The position numbers and the translations under genes are program-made. The notes under the pieces were generated by a model. That model did no database searches. It was not told the origin of the DNA and saw only the letters and a list, made by a program, of their open reading frames with translations. Positions 51,454 to 60,782 of a DNA stretch of 64,000 nt are shown here, in pieces. This DNA comes from CAYQLY01 sp964418605 (GTDB taxonomy: Bacteria > Bacteroidota > Bacteroidia > Cytophagales > Cyclobacteriaceae). How positions within the stretch are numbered: position 1 is the first letter of the stretch; each line of letters opens with the position of its first letter. The stretch lies in assembly GCA_964418605.1 (NCBI GenBank), contig CAYQLY010000002.1:186001-250000 (forward strand), written 5' to 3'.

Positions 51454-52335
51454 ATGGAAAATAAAGATAAACAGTGGTTGAGTTGGGTATTATTGATTGT
51501 TTTAGCATTGCTATGGGGAAGTTCCTACATCTTGATTAAAACAGCTTTAAAATCATTTACACCTTTTCAGGTTGGCTCAGCACGCATGGTCTTAGCATTT
51601 TTGTTATTTGCTGTACCGGCCTTTCTATATGTTAGAAAAGTCTCTTTTGTTAAAATTAAATATATAACACTTGTCGCTGTTGTCGGAACGCTGATTCCTG
51701 CTTTTCTGTATCCGATCGCTCAGACGCGAATAACTAGTTCTTTGGCGGGTATTTTGAATGCTGTGACGCCGATGTTTACATTGATTATAGGTGCGCTTCT
51801 ATTTCGTTATCAATTCACACTTTGGAAAATAATCGGTTTAGTATTGGGGTTGATAGGTGTAGTGTTATTGGTAGTTATCCAATCTAATGGATCATGGGGT
51901 ACTGTTAATGTCTATGCATTCTTTGTGATATTGGCTACTATTTTAAATGCATGGAGTATTAATATTATTAAAGTGTATTTGCAAGATGTGCCTTCCTTGA
52001 TCTTGTCAAGTATGACGATGTTGATTATTAGTCCAATTGCTGGGGCCTATTTATTTTCAACTGATTTCGTTGGTCAACTCCATTTTTCAACTCATGTGTC
52101 GTATCCATTTTTGGCTCTTCTTTTTCTTGGGTTAATTAATTCAGGCGTTACGCTTGTTATTTACTATCGACTCCTACAGATTTCTTCTCCTATCTTTGCA
52201 AGCTCTGTTACATATCTTATGCCTGTAGTAGCTATTTTATGGGGAGTGATGGATGGAGAGCAACTTACCATTATGCATTATATAGGCATGGTATTTATTT
52301 TAATTGGAATCCTGGTCGTTAATAAATCAAAATAA
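51454..52335 (+). CDS. EamA/DMT-family transporter
   Basis: Ten hydrophobic segments in two EamA repeats: 'ALLWGSSYILIKTALKSFTP' in the first and 'FLGLINSGVTLVIYYRLLQI', 'SSVTYLMPVVAILWGVMDGE' in the second. These are drug/metabolite transporters of the inner membrane with diverse small substrates; the substrate cannot be read from sequence. The start is 3 bases after the dus stop, so they share a transcript. Confidence 0.9.
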   Translation: MENKDKQWLSWVLLIVLALLWGSSYILIKTALKSFTPFQVGSARMVLAFLLFAVPAFLYVRKVSFVKIKYITLVAVVGTLIPAFLYPIAQTRITSSLAGILNAVTPMFTLIIGALLFRYQFTLWKIIGLVLGLIGVVLLVVIQSNGSWGTVNVYAFFVILATILNAWSINIIKVYLQDVPSLILSSMTMLIISPIAGAYLFSTDFVGQLHFSTHVSYPFLALLFLGLINSGVTLVIYYRLLQISSPIFASSVTYLMPVVAILWGVMDGEQLTIMHYIGMVFILIGILVVNKSK

Positions 52336-52369
52336 TTAACTTTAGTTTGAAAAACATAACCTATTATTT

Positions 52370-53392
52370 ATGAAAGATGTTTTAAAGATAGTGCTATTCT
52401 TTTTTTTGATACCTTATGCTTTTGCACAGACTCCTAAAGATCCCAACCTGCAACAGTACAAACAAGCTATTCAAAAATTGACAGCAAAAATTAAAAAAGA
52501 CCCCAAAGATCCGCTTCATTATTATTATCGAGGAGTTATTCGGTCAGTGTATTTTAATGAATACGAGTCAGCTATTCAGGATTTTTCAAAAACAATTGAA
52601 CTTGATTTCAAATACAGTGAGGCGTACGATGACCGAGGAGTTTGTTATCGTGAACTTAAACAATATGATAAAGCCATAGAGGATCTTGATAAAGCTATCT
52701 TATTTAATCCTAAAGATAGTCGTGCCTATTATAACTTGGGATTGACCTATCATTATAAAGGCGACTATGATAAAGCCATAGAAAATTATTCAGAGGTTGC
52801 ACGTATCGCTCCTCGAACTCCTGATGCGTATTTTAATCGTGCGAAATGTTATTATATTTTAAAAAAGCAACAGCGCGCTTTAGAAGATTATAGCAGAGTT
52901 ATTCAATTAGTGCCTACGCATGATCAAGCTTATTTTGAGCGTGGATTAATTTCCGTTGAGTTAGCAGAAGTTAAAACTAAAGAAATAGAAGATTATGATT
53001 CCCAGTTAAAAACCAAGAGCGTACAAGGTAAGAAAAACTCTCAACAAGAGAAAAAACTAAAAATAAGATATGCTCAACTGAAAGACAGTGTTAGCTATTA
53101 TTATAAATCAGCTCTGGCTGATTATGCTCAAGCTATTAAATTAAATAAAACAGCTACTGCTGTTTATAATGCACGAGGATACTTATATAAGTTGCTTAAA
53201 AATTATTCTGAGGGAATTAAAGATTATACGATTGTTGTTCAAAATGAACCTTCCAATTCTTCTGCTTATATCAATCGAGGCTATTGTTATTACTATTTGG
53301 ATCAAAAAGCAAGTGCATGTAATGATTGGAATAAAGCTCTTGAGCTTAAGCATGCTCAGGCTCAAGAGCTTATGAATACCTATTGTCATTAA
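52370..53392 (+). CDS. Periplasmic TPR-repeat protein
   Basis: The signal peptide ends at 'PYAFAQ'. About seven tetratricopeptide repeats follow (for example 'YSEAYDDRGVCYRELKQYDK', 'RAYYNLGLTYHYKGDYDKAI', 'SSAYINRGYCYYYLDQKASA'), interrupted near residues 195-250 by a Lys/Gln-rich insertion. TPRs are protein-binding scaffolds; the partner is unknown. Confidence 0.9.
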   Translation: MKDVLKIVLFFFLIPYAFAQTPKDPNLQQYKQAIQKLTAKIKKDPKDPLHYYYRGVIRSVYFNEYESAIQDFSKTIELDFKYSEAYDDRGVCYRELKQYDKAIEDLDKAILFNPKDSRAYYNLGLTYHYKGDYDKAIENYSEVARIAPRTPDAYFNRAKCYYILKKQQRALEDYSRVIQLVPTHDQAYFERGLISVELAEVKTKEIEDYDSQLKTKSVQGKKNSQQEKKLKIRYAQLKDSVSYYYKSALADYAQAIKLNKTATAVYNARGYLYKLLKNYSEGIKDYTIVVQNEPSNSSAYINRGYCYYYLDQKASACNDWNKALELKHAQAQELMNTYCH

Positions 53393-53425
53393 AGTTATTT
53401 TAATACAATACCCCTATCTTTTTTG

Positions 53426-53433
53426 TAAATTTG
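53426..53433 (+). promoter_or_regulatory. -7 box directly before lepA (possibly leaderless mRNA)
   Basis: TAAATTTG ends 4 bases before the lepA ATG. With transcription normally starting 5-7 bases downstream of this box, the mRNA would begin at or next to the start codon. No clear -33 TTTG is present at the usual distance. Confidence 0.5.
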
Positions 53434-53437
53434 CACA

Positions 53438-55225
53438 ATGAAAAATATTCGAAATTTCTGCATCATTGCTCATATTGATCATGGAAAAAGTACATTAGCT
53501 GATCGATTATTGGAATTTACCAATACCATTTCCAAACGGGAAATGCAGAATCAACTATTGGATAATATGGATTTGGAGCGTGAACGTGGTATCACGATTA
53601 AGAGTCATGCTATTCAAATGAATTACACGTACCAAGGCCAAGATTATGTTCTTAATCTTATCGATACTCCAGGCCACGTTGATTTTTCTTATGAGGTTTC
53701 TCGCTCTATTGCTGCCTGTGAAGGCGCTTTATTGGTTATTGATGCCTCACAAGGTGTGGAAGCTCAAACTATTTCCAATTTATATTTAGCACTCAATCAT
53801 GATTTGAAAATTATTCCTGTTTTAAATAAAGTAGATCTTCCTGGTGCTATGCCTGAAGAAGTAAAAGATCAAGTGGTTGAACTATTGGGATGTAAACGAG
53901 AAGAAATTATTCATGCGAGTGGAAAAGAAGGAATTGGGATTGAAGCTATTTTGAATGCCATTGTAGAACGAGTTCCAGCTCCCAAAGGAGATCCGAACGC
54001 ACCGTTACAAGCATTGATTTTTGATTCGGTATTTAACTCTTATCGTGGAATTGAAGTTTATTTTCGAGTGATGAATGGAACGATTCGCACACACGACAAA
54101 GTAAAATTTATGGCTACTGAAAAAACGTATGAAGCAGATGAAATTGGAATTTTACGTTTACATCAAGAGCCTGCGAATGAAATATCAACTGGAAATGTAG
54201 GTTATCTTATTTCAGGAATTAAAGTAGCGAAAGAAGTTAAAGTAGGAGATACCATTACACACGTAGAAAATCCATGTAAAGAAGGGATCAAAGGATTTGA
54301 AGATGTGAAACCCATGGTTTTTGCAGGAATTTATCCGGTAGAAACCAGTGAGTTTGAAGAGCTACGTGCTTCAATGGAAAAACTACAGTTGAATGATGCT
54401 TCTCTTGTTTGGGAGCCTGAAACTTCTGCGGCGCTTGGATTTGGTTTTCGATGCGGATTTCTTGGCATGCTTCACATGGAAATTATTCAAGAACGATTGG
54501 AGCGGGAGTTTGATATGACTGTGATTACAACCGTTCCTTCTGTACAGTTTCATGCCATTACACATAAAGGAGAAATTGAAAAAATTAATGCACCTTCTGA
54601 AATGCCTGAACCTAATACGGTATCGCATATTGAAGAACCTTTTATCTTGGCACAGATTATTAGCAAATCAGAATTTATTGGACCGATCATTGCGTTGTGT
54701 ATGGAGCGAAGAGGAATTATAAAAAATCAAGTTTATCTTACAACAGATCGGATTGAGCTCACCTTTGAATTACCTTTAGCTGAGATGGTATTCGATTTCT
54801 TTGATAAGTTAAAATCTATTTCTCGTGGTTATGCTTCATTAGATTATCAACTCATTGGATATCGTGAATCAGATATGGTTAAACTAGATATCATGTTGAA
54901 TGGTGAGAAGGTAGATGCGCTTTCGGCTATTGTTCATCGTAGTAAATCGTATGATTGGGGAAAAAAATTATGTGAAAAATTAAAAGACTTATTGCCTCGC
55001 CAAATGTTTGAGATTGCTGTTCAGGCTTCCATTGGAACTAAAATTATTGCGCGTGAAACAGTTAAAGCACTGCGTAAAAATGTATTAGCTAAATGTTATG
55101 GAGGGGATATTTCACGAAAACGTAAACTTCTTGAAAAACAGAAAAAAGGTAAAAAACGTATGCGTCAAGTAGGAAGTGTGGAAATTCCGCAAGAGGCATT
55201 TATGGCAGTGCTGAAGTTGGATTAA
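53438..55225 (+). CDS. lepA: Elongation factor 4 (LepA)
   Basis: Ribosomal back-translocase GTPase. The G domain has 'AHIDHGKSTLADRLLEFT', 'RERGITIKSHAI', 'DTPGHVDFSYEV' and 'NKVDLPGA'. EF-G-like domains follow, together with the LepA-specific C-terminal domain ('GGDISRKRKLLEKQKKGKKR', 'QVGSVEIPQEAFMAVL'). 595 residues is the normal length and the gene is intact. The preceding TPR gene ends 45 bases earlier; a -7 box lies between. Confidence 0.98.
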   Translation: MKNIRNFCIIAHIDHGKSTLADRLLEFTNTISKREMQNQLLDNMDLERERGITIKSHAIQMNYTYQGQDYVLNLIDTPGHVDFSYEVSRSIAACEGALLVIDASQGVEAQTISNLYLALNHDLKIIPVLNKVDLPGAMPEEVKDQVVELLGCKREEIIHASGKEGIGIEAILNAIVERVPAPKGDPNAPLQALIFDSVFNSYRGIEVYFRVMNGTIRTHDKVKFMATEKTYEADEIGILRLHQEPANEISTGNVGYLISGIKVAKEVKVGDTITHVENPCKEGIKGFEDVKPMVFAGIYPVETSEFEELRASMEKLQLNDASLVWEPETSAALGFGFRCGFLGMLHMEIIQERLEREFDMTVITTVPSVQFHAITHKGEIEKINAPSEMPEPNTVSHIEEPFILAQIISKSEFIGPIIALCMERRGIIKNQVYLTTDRIELTFELPLAEMVFDFFDKLKSISRGYASLDYQLIGYRESDMVKLDIMLNGEKVDALSAIVHRSKSYDWGKKLCEKLKDLLPRQMFEIAVQASIGTKIIARETVKALRKNVLAKCYGGDISRKRKLLEKQKKGKKRMRQVGSVEIPQEAFMAVLKLD

Positions 55226-55363
55226 GTATTACGACTAATTTTCTATTATTACCATATCTTCGTGTAGTTTCAATAAATTAAATTATTTTATTTTTATTTT
55301 TTTTATAAAAACAAGCTATATTTATCCCAATAAATTATTTAAAAACAAATAGTTACTGTTTGT

Positions 55364-56506
55364 ATGAAAAAGTTTTTCCCGTATATTTTAATGAGCTTGC
55401 TCGTTGTGATAGGGAGTTGTCACCGAGAGCTTGAGAAGGATAATAGTCAGAATGATTTTTTTGTGAATGAAAACCAGGCTCGTCAAATGGCATTATATGT
55501 TCCTATCTTTGATAATCCTGATATAAAAAACCATTCAACCAAAATTACTCAGCGTGTGATCCAAGAAGTAAATTATGTCCGAGATGATCAAGGAATCCCT
55601 ACTCACTACATCTTTAACTTTGCTAATCAAGTTGGATTTATGATTATCCCTGCTGATAAACGGGAAGATCCTGTATTAGCTATGGGATATGGGCGATCGT
55701 TTCGGTTGGATAGTCTTCCTACAGCAGTAGCCACATGGTTAGATATTGCTCAAAGAAGGATTGCGTATTTTCGTTCATCTAACGAAGTTCCCTCTGTCGG
55801 AATTATGCAGATGTGGCATGAGTATGCACCCACTCCTGCTGAGCCAGCACCATTACCTGGAGATCCGGGATGTGATCGATGGTCATTTTATGAAGAGAAA
55901 AGATCTTTGTTAACTACAAAATGGGGTCAATGTGATCCATATAATAATGTGCCTCTAACGGGATGTGCAGAGTGTTTAAATAATAGAGCACCGGCAGGAT
56001 GTATGGCTATTGCTATGGGGCAGATCATGTATTATCATAAATATCCTGCAACATATAATTGGACAGGTATAAGTGATATGCCGCGTCTGATTAAAGATAT
56101 TGGTGACGCTGTCAATATGAGTTATGCATGTAGTGGTTCGGGTACAACGCGTAATGGATCAGATGAGTTTAAATCTAATTTTGGTTATTCTTCATCCGTC
56201 TGTTACCTGAGGTATGAAGGAACAAGTAATTATGAGAAGGTATTTGATGAATTACGTAATAACAGACCTGTATTATTTGGAGGGTATAAGAAAGAATATA
56301 TTTTAGGGATTCCTTATCGAGGTGATGGTCATGCTTGGGTGTGTGATGGATTTCGACGATGGGCGGATTTATGCTATTCCGGTCATTTATTTCACATGAA
56401 CTGGGGATGGGGAGGTATTGATGATGGATATTATGGGGCATTTAACCCTACTTCAGGTGGTTCGTACAATTATAAATCGGACGTTATCATTGGAATTAAG
56501 CCTTAA
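55364..56506 (+). CDS. C10-family (streptopain-like) cysteine protease lipoprotein
   Basis: The signal peptide has a lipobox ('LVVIGSC', lipid Cys19). A Spi-like propeptide follows ('NENQARQMALYVP', 'NQVGFMIIPADKREDPVLAM', 'AVATWLDIAQRRIAYF'). The protease domain has nucleophile Cys213 in 'RAPAGCMAIAMGQIMYYHKY' and His323 in 'GDGHAWVCDGF', plus 'LFHMNWGWGGIDDGYY'. The family includes SpeB and Bacteroidota interpain/periodontain. It should be a membrane-anchored zymogen matured by propeptide removal. Two small paralogous lipoproteins follow. 380 residues is normal for a form without a sorting domain. Confidence 0.93.
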   Translation: MKKFFPYILMSLLVVIGSCHRELEKDNSQNDFFVNENQARQMALYVPIFDNPDIKNHSTKITQRVIQEVNYVRDDQGIPTHYIFNFANQVGFMIIPADKREDPVLAMGYGRSFRLDSLPTAVATWLDIAQRRIAYFRSSNEVPSVGIMQMWHEYAPTPAEPAPLPGDPGCDRWSFYEEKRSLLTTKWGQCDPYNNVPLTGCAECLNNRAPAGCMAIAMGQIMYYHKYPATYNWTGISDMPRLIKDIGDAVNMSYACSGSGTTRNGSDEFKSNFGYSSSVCYLRYEGTSNYEKVFDELRNNRPVLFGGYKKEYILGIPYRGDGHAWVCDGFRRWADLCYSGHLFHMNWGWGGIDDGYYGAFNPTSGGSYNYKSDVIIGIKP

Positions 56507-56545
56507 GTTTTTTATATTTAAATAACTTCTAATTACATAAGATAT

Positions 56546-56989
56546 ATGAAAAAGATATTAATAATATTGGCGATAGGTATTTATTCTTTACCATCATGTA
56601 AAGAAGGTGCTGGTACTAAATGTGCTAATGCCATAGTTCCGTTAGCATTATGCTATTTGAATTTATCTCCTGAACAAAATATGGATTCTTTAAAGATAAT
56701 GTGTATAACTAACGGTAAAAAAAAATATTTAGAACATGAGTTATACGAGTTTAAGGATAAAAATAATCAGAATCGCATAAACATTGGATCGTATGAGATA
56801 GCTCCATTGGCAAGTAACGGAGTTAATACGTTTTACTATTATTTTTCTTCTTCTCGTATAGATACGATTTCTGCTTTTGCTGCTAAAAAAGATGGGTGTA
56901 CCTTGTATGAATTTTACGATGTCCGATGCAATGGAAAACCATTACGGGTACGTACCGATCTTGATATTTATGCTTATGTTGTTGAGTAG
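56546..56989 (+). CDS. Small lipoprotein of unknown function, copy 1
   Basis: A lipobox-like end to the signal ('GIYSLPSC', Cys18) is followed by ~130 residues with four further Cys ('KCANAIVPLALCYLNL', 'KDGCTLYEFYDVRCNGKPL'). It is paralogous to the next gene: both share 'C...PL.LCY', 'Y.FKDKN.' or 'YTMKDKNG', 'IDTI..F' and 'C..YEF..V..NGK.L'. Position 39 bases after a C10 protease suggests a partner or inhibitor of that enzyme (inference). Confidence 0.65.
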   Translation: MKKILIILAIGIYSLPSCKEGAGTKCANAIVPLALCYLNLSPEQNMDSLKIMCITNGKKKYLEHELYEFKDKNNQNRINIGSYEIAPLASNGVNTFYYYFSSSRIDTISAFAAKKDGCTLYEFYDVRCNGKPLRVRTDLDIYAYVVE

Positions 56990-57458
56990 AGTTAAGCTGT
57001 TGCTTTTGATTTTTATAACCACAGTATGCTATAGGTGTACAAATGGATATAAATGTTTCACTCCACCTACACCTTTATACCTTTGTTATTCAGAAGTAAA
57101 AAACCAAGACTTAGTGGGTGCTACTAAAAAAGTAAATGTATTTACACTAGACTCGCTAGTTATCTTTTACTATAAGAATGGAATAAAAAATGTAATAGAT
57201 TACAAAACCTATACCATGAAAGATAAAAATGGTAAAGACAAATTTATTTTAGAACTGCAAGATCGTGAAGGGGCTGTGAGCTGGTGTGGTCAAAGCACTA
57301 TTTATTATGCGCCCACTTCTCATCATATAGATACCATCACTACCTTTATTCAGGAGAGAAGCAGAAATCAGTGTACGTATTTCGAAACGACGTATGTTAA
57401 GTACAATGGAAAAGATTTAGAAGTAGATAGTGCTACTGGTGCATTTGTGATTGAATAA
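56970..57458 (+). CDS. Small lipoprotein of unknown function, copy 2
   Basis: The open frame reaches further upstream (56877), but ATG 56970 (or 56976) begins exactly at the signal peptide ('RVKLLLLIFITTVC'), so the shorter form is chosen; it overlaps copy 1 by 20 bases. The mature part parallels copy 1 ('CFTPPTPLYLCYSEV', 'YTMKDKNGKDKFIL', 'HIDTITTFIQ', 'CTYFETTYVKYNGKDLEV'). A bidirectional terminator follows 64 bases downstream. Confidence 0.65.
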   Translation: MLMLLSRVKLLLLIFITTVCYRCTNGYKCFTPPTPLYLCYSEVKNQDLVGATKKVNVFTLDSLVIFYYKNGIKNVIDYKTYTMKDKNGKDKFILELQDREGAVSWCGQSTIYYAPTSHHIDTITTFIQERSRNQCTYFETTYVKYNGKDLEVDSATGAFVIE

Positions 57459-57521
57459 AAACACACGAAGGTTTATTAGACTCTCTTGTGGTTATAATCT
57501 AGATAGAATATGAAAAAAAAT

Positions 57522-57562
57522 AAAAAAACTCTAGAAACTTTACAGGTTTTTAGAGTTTTTTT
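57522..57562. terminator. Bidirectional intrinsic terminator
   Basis: AAAAAAACTCTA (57522-57533) and TAGAGTTTTTTT (57551-57562) form a perfect stem with A- and T-runs on both sides. It sits between the convergent lipoprotein gene and TonB receptor gene, and can serve both. Confidence 0.85.
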
Positions 57563-57577
57563 ATTTTAATTTATTTA

Positions 57578-59821
57578 TTAAAACCTTGTTCCTATACTGA
57601 TATACATCGTTCTCCCTTCGCCAGGTAAAATCCCTGGGCCTGGATACCCACCTGCTCGTCGCGTAGCATAGTGTGCATCAGTAAAGTTGTTGATGCCACC
57701 TTTAAGATTATATTTTTCTAAAAAAGTATATGTTGCTGCTAAGTCAAAAACAGAATAGCCTTTTACTATTCCTGTAACACCATCTATGGATGGACTACTT
57801 GTATTAGTAGCATCACTAAATACGTCGCTTGTCATTCGTGTTTGTAGCGACATAGAGAAATTTTTAATATAATAAGTGATGCCAAAATTATGAATATACC
57901 TCGGTGCATATTCTATTTGGTTTCCTTTAAGGTTTTCTTCCTTTATCTTAATAGAAGGTGCTGTTCCTGATAGCGATATAATTTTAAAATCATCATAAGT
58001 TGCGTGTATGAAAGCCATGGAGGCAAATAAGTTGATATGTCCCCATCTGCTGGTAGGATGAAATGCTTTAGTTGGACTGAATTCAATGTATGCTTCGATT
58101 CCTGTATTTATAGATTTTCCTAAGTTGGTTCGAAATAAGAATGTATTTTGTGTCGAATCGTTATTTATGAATTTACGAATTGAGCCTATGCGATTTGTAT
58201 AGTGAATGTAGAATACACTGATATCAAAGTTTAAATAATTACTTACTGTTCCTCTATATCCAAGATCTGTATTAAATCCATTCGTGTCTTTTAGATTTTG
58301 ATCTATTTCATCTGTTGTAGCGGATGGGGTCAGATCACTAAATAAAACTGGTCTATAGTTCTGTGCAATAGTTCCGTATAGGTTTGTACTTTTTAGCTTA
58401 TATTCAAATCCAATGCCTGTTAAAATAATGGAACGAGATAAATTTTGAGGGATTATATCAATAGGAGAAGTAGTAGTTATTGTACCTGTAGCTGATGATT
58501 TTATATACTCTAATCGTATGCCTGGTGTGATGCTAAAGTTGCTTGTGATATTGAGAATATGTTCAACAAACAAAGCAGCATTAGTAGTGCTATAATTGTA
58601 ATCACCTGGATAGTTATCTGTTAATATGTTTGTGTTAAAATCAAAACCTGTATCGCCTTTACCACGTTGTTTTCGATTTGTATGCGCTTGATAAATTCGT
58701 GCACCAAAAGCTAAATTTTGTTTTTGATGTAGTAGGCTGTAGGTATAAAGGCCCCTCCATTCTGCTCCACCATTTTTATAATGATCTCTGTCAACTTGTC
58801 TATAGTTATAATCTTTAAGTGTTATATTAATAGTATCTTGTATATTAGGCCTTGCTGTGAAGCCAATGCTATTGCGTTCTCCTATTAATCCAAAGCCTTT
58901 AAAATTAAAATGCAAATGATCATTAGCTTTTATATCCACTTGAATTGATGCTAAATTCCAAATGACACCAAACCAGTTTCGTCTTCTGATGGACTGTTGT
59001 CGGTTTTCTTCAAATTGAAGATCTGTAAGTCCGCCGGATTGTTGCGCTGTATAATCCATGTTAGTGTATTCTCCTGATATTTTTACTTTTTCACTGATTT
59101 TATAACTTAAAAAACCATGTGTATTCCTTACATCATACGCTCCGTTTTCACGCCATCCATTTCCTTTTCTGTTATCGTTATATAAATAGTAACTCCATTT
59201 TTTTGTATTTCCACCTATAGCATTATAACAACTCCACATGCCGTAGCTTCCTATTGTTTGCTGTGTTTCAAAAATGAAAGGTTTGTTTTCAGTTTCGCGT
59301 TTGAGGATATAATTCAGCAATCCCCCAAATTGGGGACCAAATTGAAGTGAGGCTGCACCTCGTACAACTTCTATGCGCTCCACAGCTTCTAAAGGCGGAT
59401 TATAATATGCTTCTGGATAACCAAATACATCGGAAGATATATCATATCCATTTTGTCGTGTGTTGAATTCCCAACTTCGGTTAGGACTTAGTCCTCTTGC
59501 GCTGATTCCTATTTGTATGCCAGACCCATCATTTTCCCATATAGTAACACCAGGAATACGTGAAAAAACCTGACGTGTATTGTTGGTTGCGGTATTAGCA
59601 TCGATATTAGATAAACGAATAACTTCATTTTTTTTTCCCGAAAAAATATACACATTTTCTATTTCATTTAATCTTTCAGGAGTGGCTCTTTTGCTTATTA
59701 TTCTTATCTCTTTCAAATAAACACTATCTAAATGTTGTGCATTAGTGGAGTAAGAAAGGAAAAACAAGTAAATTGATATAAAAAATATCTTTTTTTGATT
59801 AAGACTTAAGGAAAATAACAT
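57578..59821 (-). CDS. TonB-dependent receptor, FecA/siderophore-type
   Basis: The signal peptide ends at 'YSTNAQ'. The plug shows 'IENVYIFSGKKNEVIRLSNI', 'VFSRIPGVTIWENDGSGIQI', 'ISARGLSPNRSWEFNTRQNG' and 'VERIEVVRGAASLQFGPQFG', followed by a ~550-residue barrel ending in 'MYISIGTRF'. The plug motifs are those of Fe(III)-dicitrate and other iron-chelate receptors. No carboxypeptidase-like domain is present, unlike the receptors at 35-47 kb. An AraC regulator lies 92 bases upstream. It likely imports an iron complex; the exact ligand is unknown. Confidence 0.9.
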   Translation of the reverse strand: MLFSLSLNQKKIFFISIYLFFLSYSTNAQHLDSVYLKEIRIISKRATPERLNEIENVYIFSGKKNEVIRLSNIDANTATNNTRQVFSRIPGVTIWENDGSGIQIGISARGLSPNRSWEFNTRQNGYDISSDVFGYPEAYYNPPLEAVERIEVVRGAASLQFGPQFGGLLNYILKRETENKPFIFETQQTIGSYGMWSCYNAIGGNTKKWSYYLYNDNRKGNGWRENGAYDVRNTHGFLSYKISEKVKISGEYTNMDYTAQQSGGLTDLQFEENRQQSIRRRNWFGVIWNLASIQVDIKANDHLHFNFKGFGLIGERNSIGFTARPNIQDTINITLKDYNYRQVDRDHYKNGGAEWRGLYTYSLLHQKQNLAFGARIYQAHTNRKQRGKGDTGFDFNTNILTDNYPGDYNYSTTNAALFVEHILNITSNFSITPGIRLEYIKSSATGTITTTSPIDIIPQNLSRSIILTGIGFEYKLKSTNLYGTIAQNYRPVLFSDLTPSATTDEIDQNLKDTNGFNTDLGYRGTVSNYLNFDISVFYIHYTNRIGSIRKFINNDSTQNTFLFRTNLGKSINTGIEAYIEFSPTKAFHPTSRWGHINLFASMAFIHATYDDFKIISLSGTAPSIKIKEENLKGNQIEYAPRYIHNFGITYYIKNFSMSLQTRMTSDVFSDATNTSSPSIDGVTGIVKGYSVFDLAATYTFLEKYNLKGGINNFTDAHYATRRAGGYPGPGILPGEGRTMYISIGTRF

Positions 59822-59913
59822 TGGTGTAATAAAAAGTATAATACAAAAATAGGCGTCTATTAGCTTCCCTATTTTGTGAAATACGGAAATTAAAATACTA
59901 GATTGGAAAAAAA

Positions 59914-60645
59914 TTAGTTTTGAATCAATTCGCTTGGATAGATTCCCGTGTGTTTTTTAAAGGCATTGCTGAAGTTTCCAGGATTTGCATAGCCCATGTC
60001 GTGTGCTACCTGGCTTACACTTTGTCGGTTTATTAATAAGATATAGGCTTTATTCATGCGTTGCTCTTGAACAAATTCAAAAATGGTTTGCCCAAAAAGT
60101 TCTTTAAAGCCTTTTTTTAAATAACATTCATTAATTCCAATTTCTTTTGATAGATCAGAAATGGTTGGGGGGTTGCTTAAATTTTTTAAAATAATTGTTT
60201 TAGCTGACTGAATTTTATCTTTTTCTAAAGGTTGATTTAAAAATTTGCATCCTGAGCATAATGAGTTAAAATTCATAATGTGGCATATGTAAAGTAATAA
60301 CTCCATAGCTTTGCTTTCAATAAATATTTTTTTCGATTTACCATCATATTTACTAGTTATAACTTGATGAAGAAGAAGCTGCGTGTTGCAACATATTGTC
60401 TGTTGGCTGCCTTCAATACTAAACCCTAGTAGAGTTAAATCAAAATCAATCTGTTTGAGATAGGAAAGTGGATACTCAAAAGTTAAATTAATTGGTTTTT
60501 GCTTTTCTATTAATGGCAATCCACAATTTATGCTTCCATAGCAAAATTGTAAAATCAACGTATGTTTATCCATTTTTACAGCAAGTGTGTTGATTGCCAA
60601 GCTAGTGGACTCGGTTATAGTGTACTTGATAAAACTAGTCATCAT
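59914..60645 (-). CDS. AraC-family transcriptional regulator (PchR-like)
   Basis: The C-terminal ~100 residues hold the two HTH motifs ('ISDLSKEIGINECYLKKGFK', 'VSQVAHDMGYANPGNFSNAF', 'KKHTGIYPSE'). The N-terminal half is a ligand-sensing region with a Cys pair ('LCSGCKFL'). In Bacteroidota and Proteobacteria such regulators next to siderophore receptors respond to the ferric chelate; control of the adjacent receptor is inferred from position. Confidence 0.9.
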   Translation of the reverse strand: MMTSFIKYTITESTSLAINTLAVKMDKHTLILQFCYGSINCGLPLIEKQKPINLTFEYPLSYLKQIDFDLTLLGFSIEGSQQTICCNTQLLLHQVITSKYDGKSKKIFIESKAMELLLYICHIMNFNSLCSGCKFLNQPLEKDKIQSAKTIILKNLSNPPTISDLSKEIGINECYLKKGFKELFGQTIFEFVQEQRMNKAYILLINRQSVSQVAHDMGYANPGNFSNAFKKHTGIYPSELIQN

Positions 60646-60752
60646 GTTAAGATAAAGGCTTCAAAAATATAATTTTGTATTTAGAAAAGTAAAACTAGTC
60701 CGTGAAAGGTTTATCTTGTGAAATTAATTCTGATTTTAATGTTTGAATTTGA

Positions 60753-60760
60753 TATCTTTG
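60753..60760 (+). promoter_or_regulatory. -7 box (TATCTTTG) of folD
   Basis: Exact match to TAnnTTTG, 22 bases before the folD ATG at 60783. No convincing -33 element at the usual distance. Confidence 0.5.
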
Positions 60761-60782
60761 TTTCTTATAAAAAGCTCTATAC

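Noticed and set aside
56877..56969. Long form of the second small lipoprotein.
   Set aside because: The extra residues are the copy 1 gene read in another frame; the signal peptide begins at 56970/56976.
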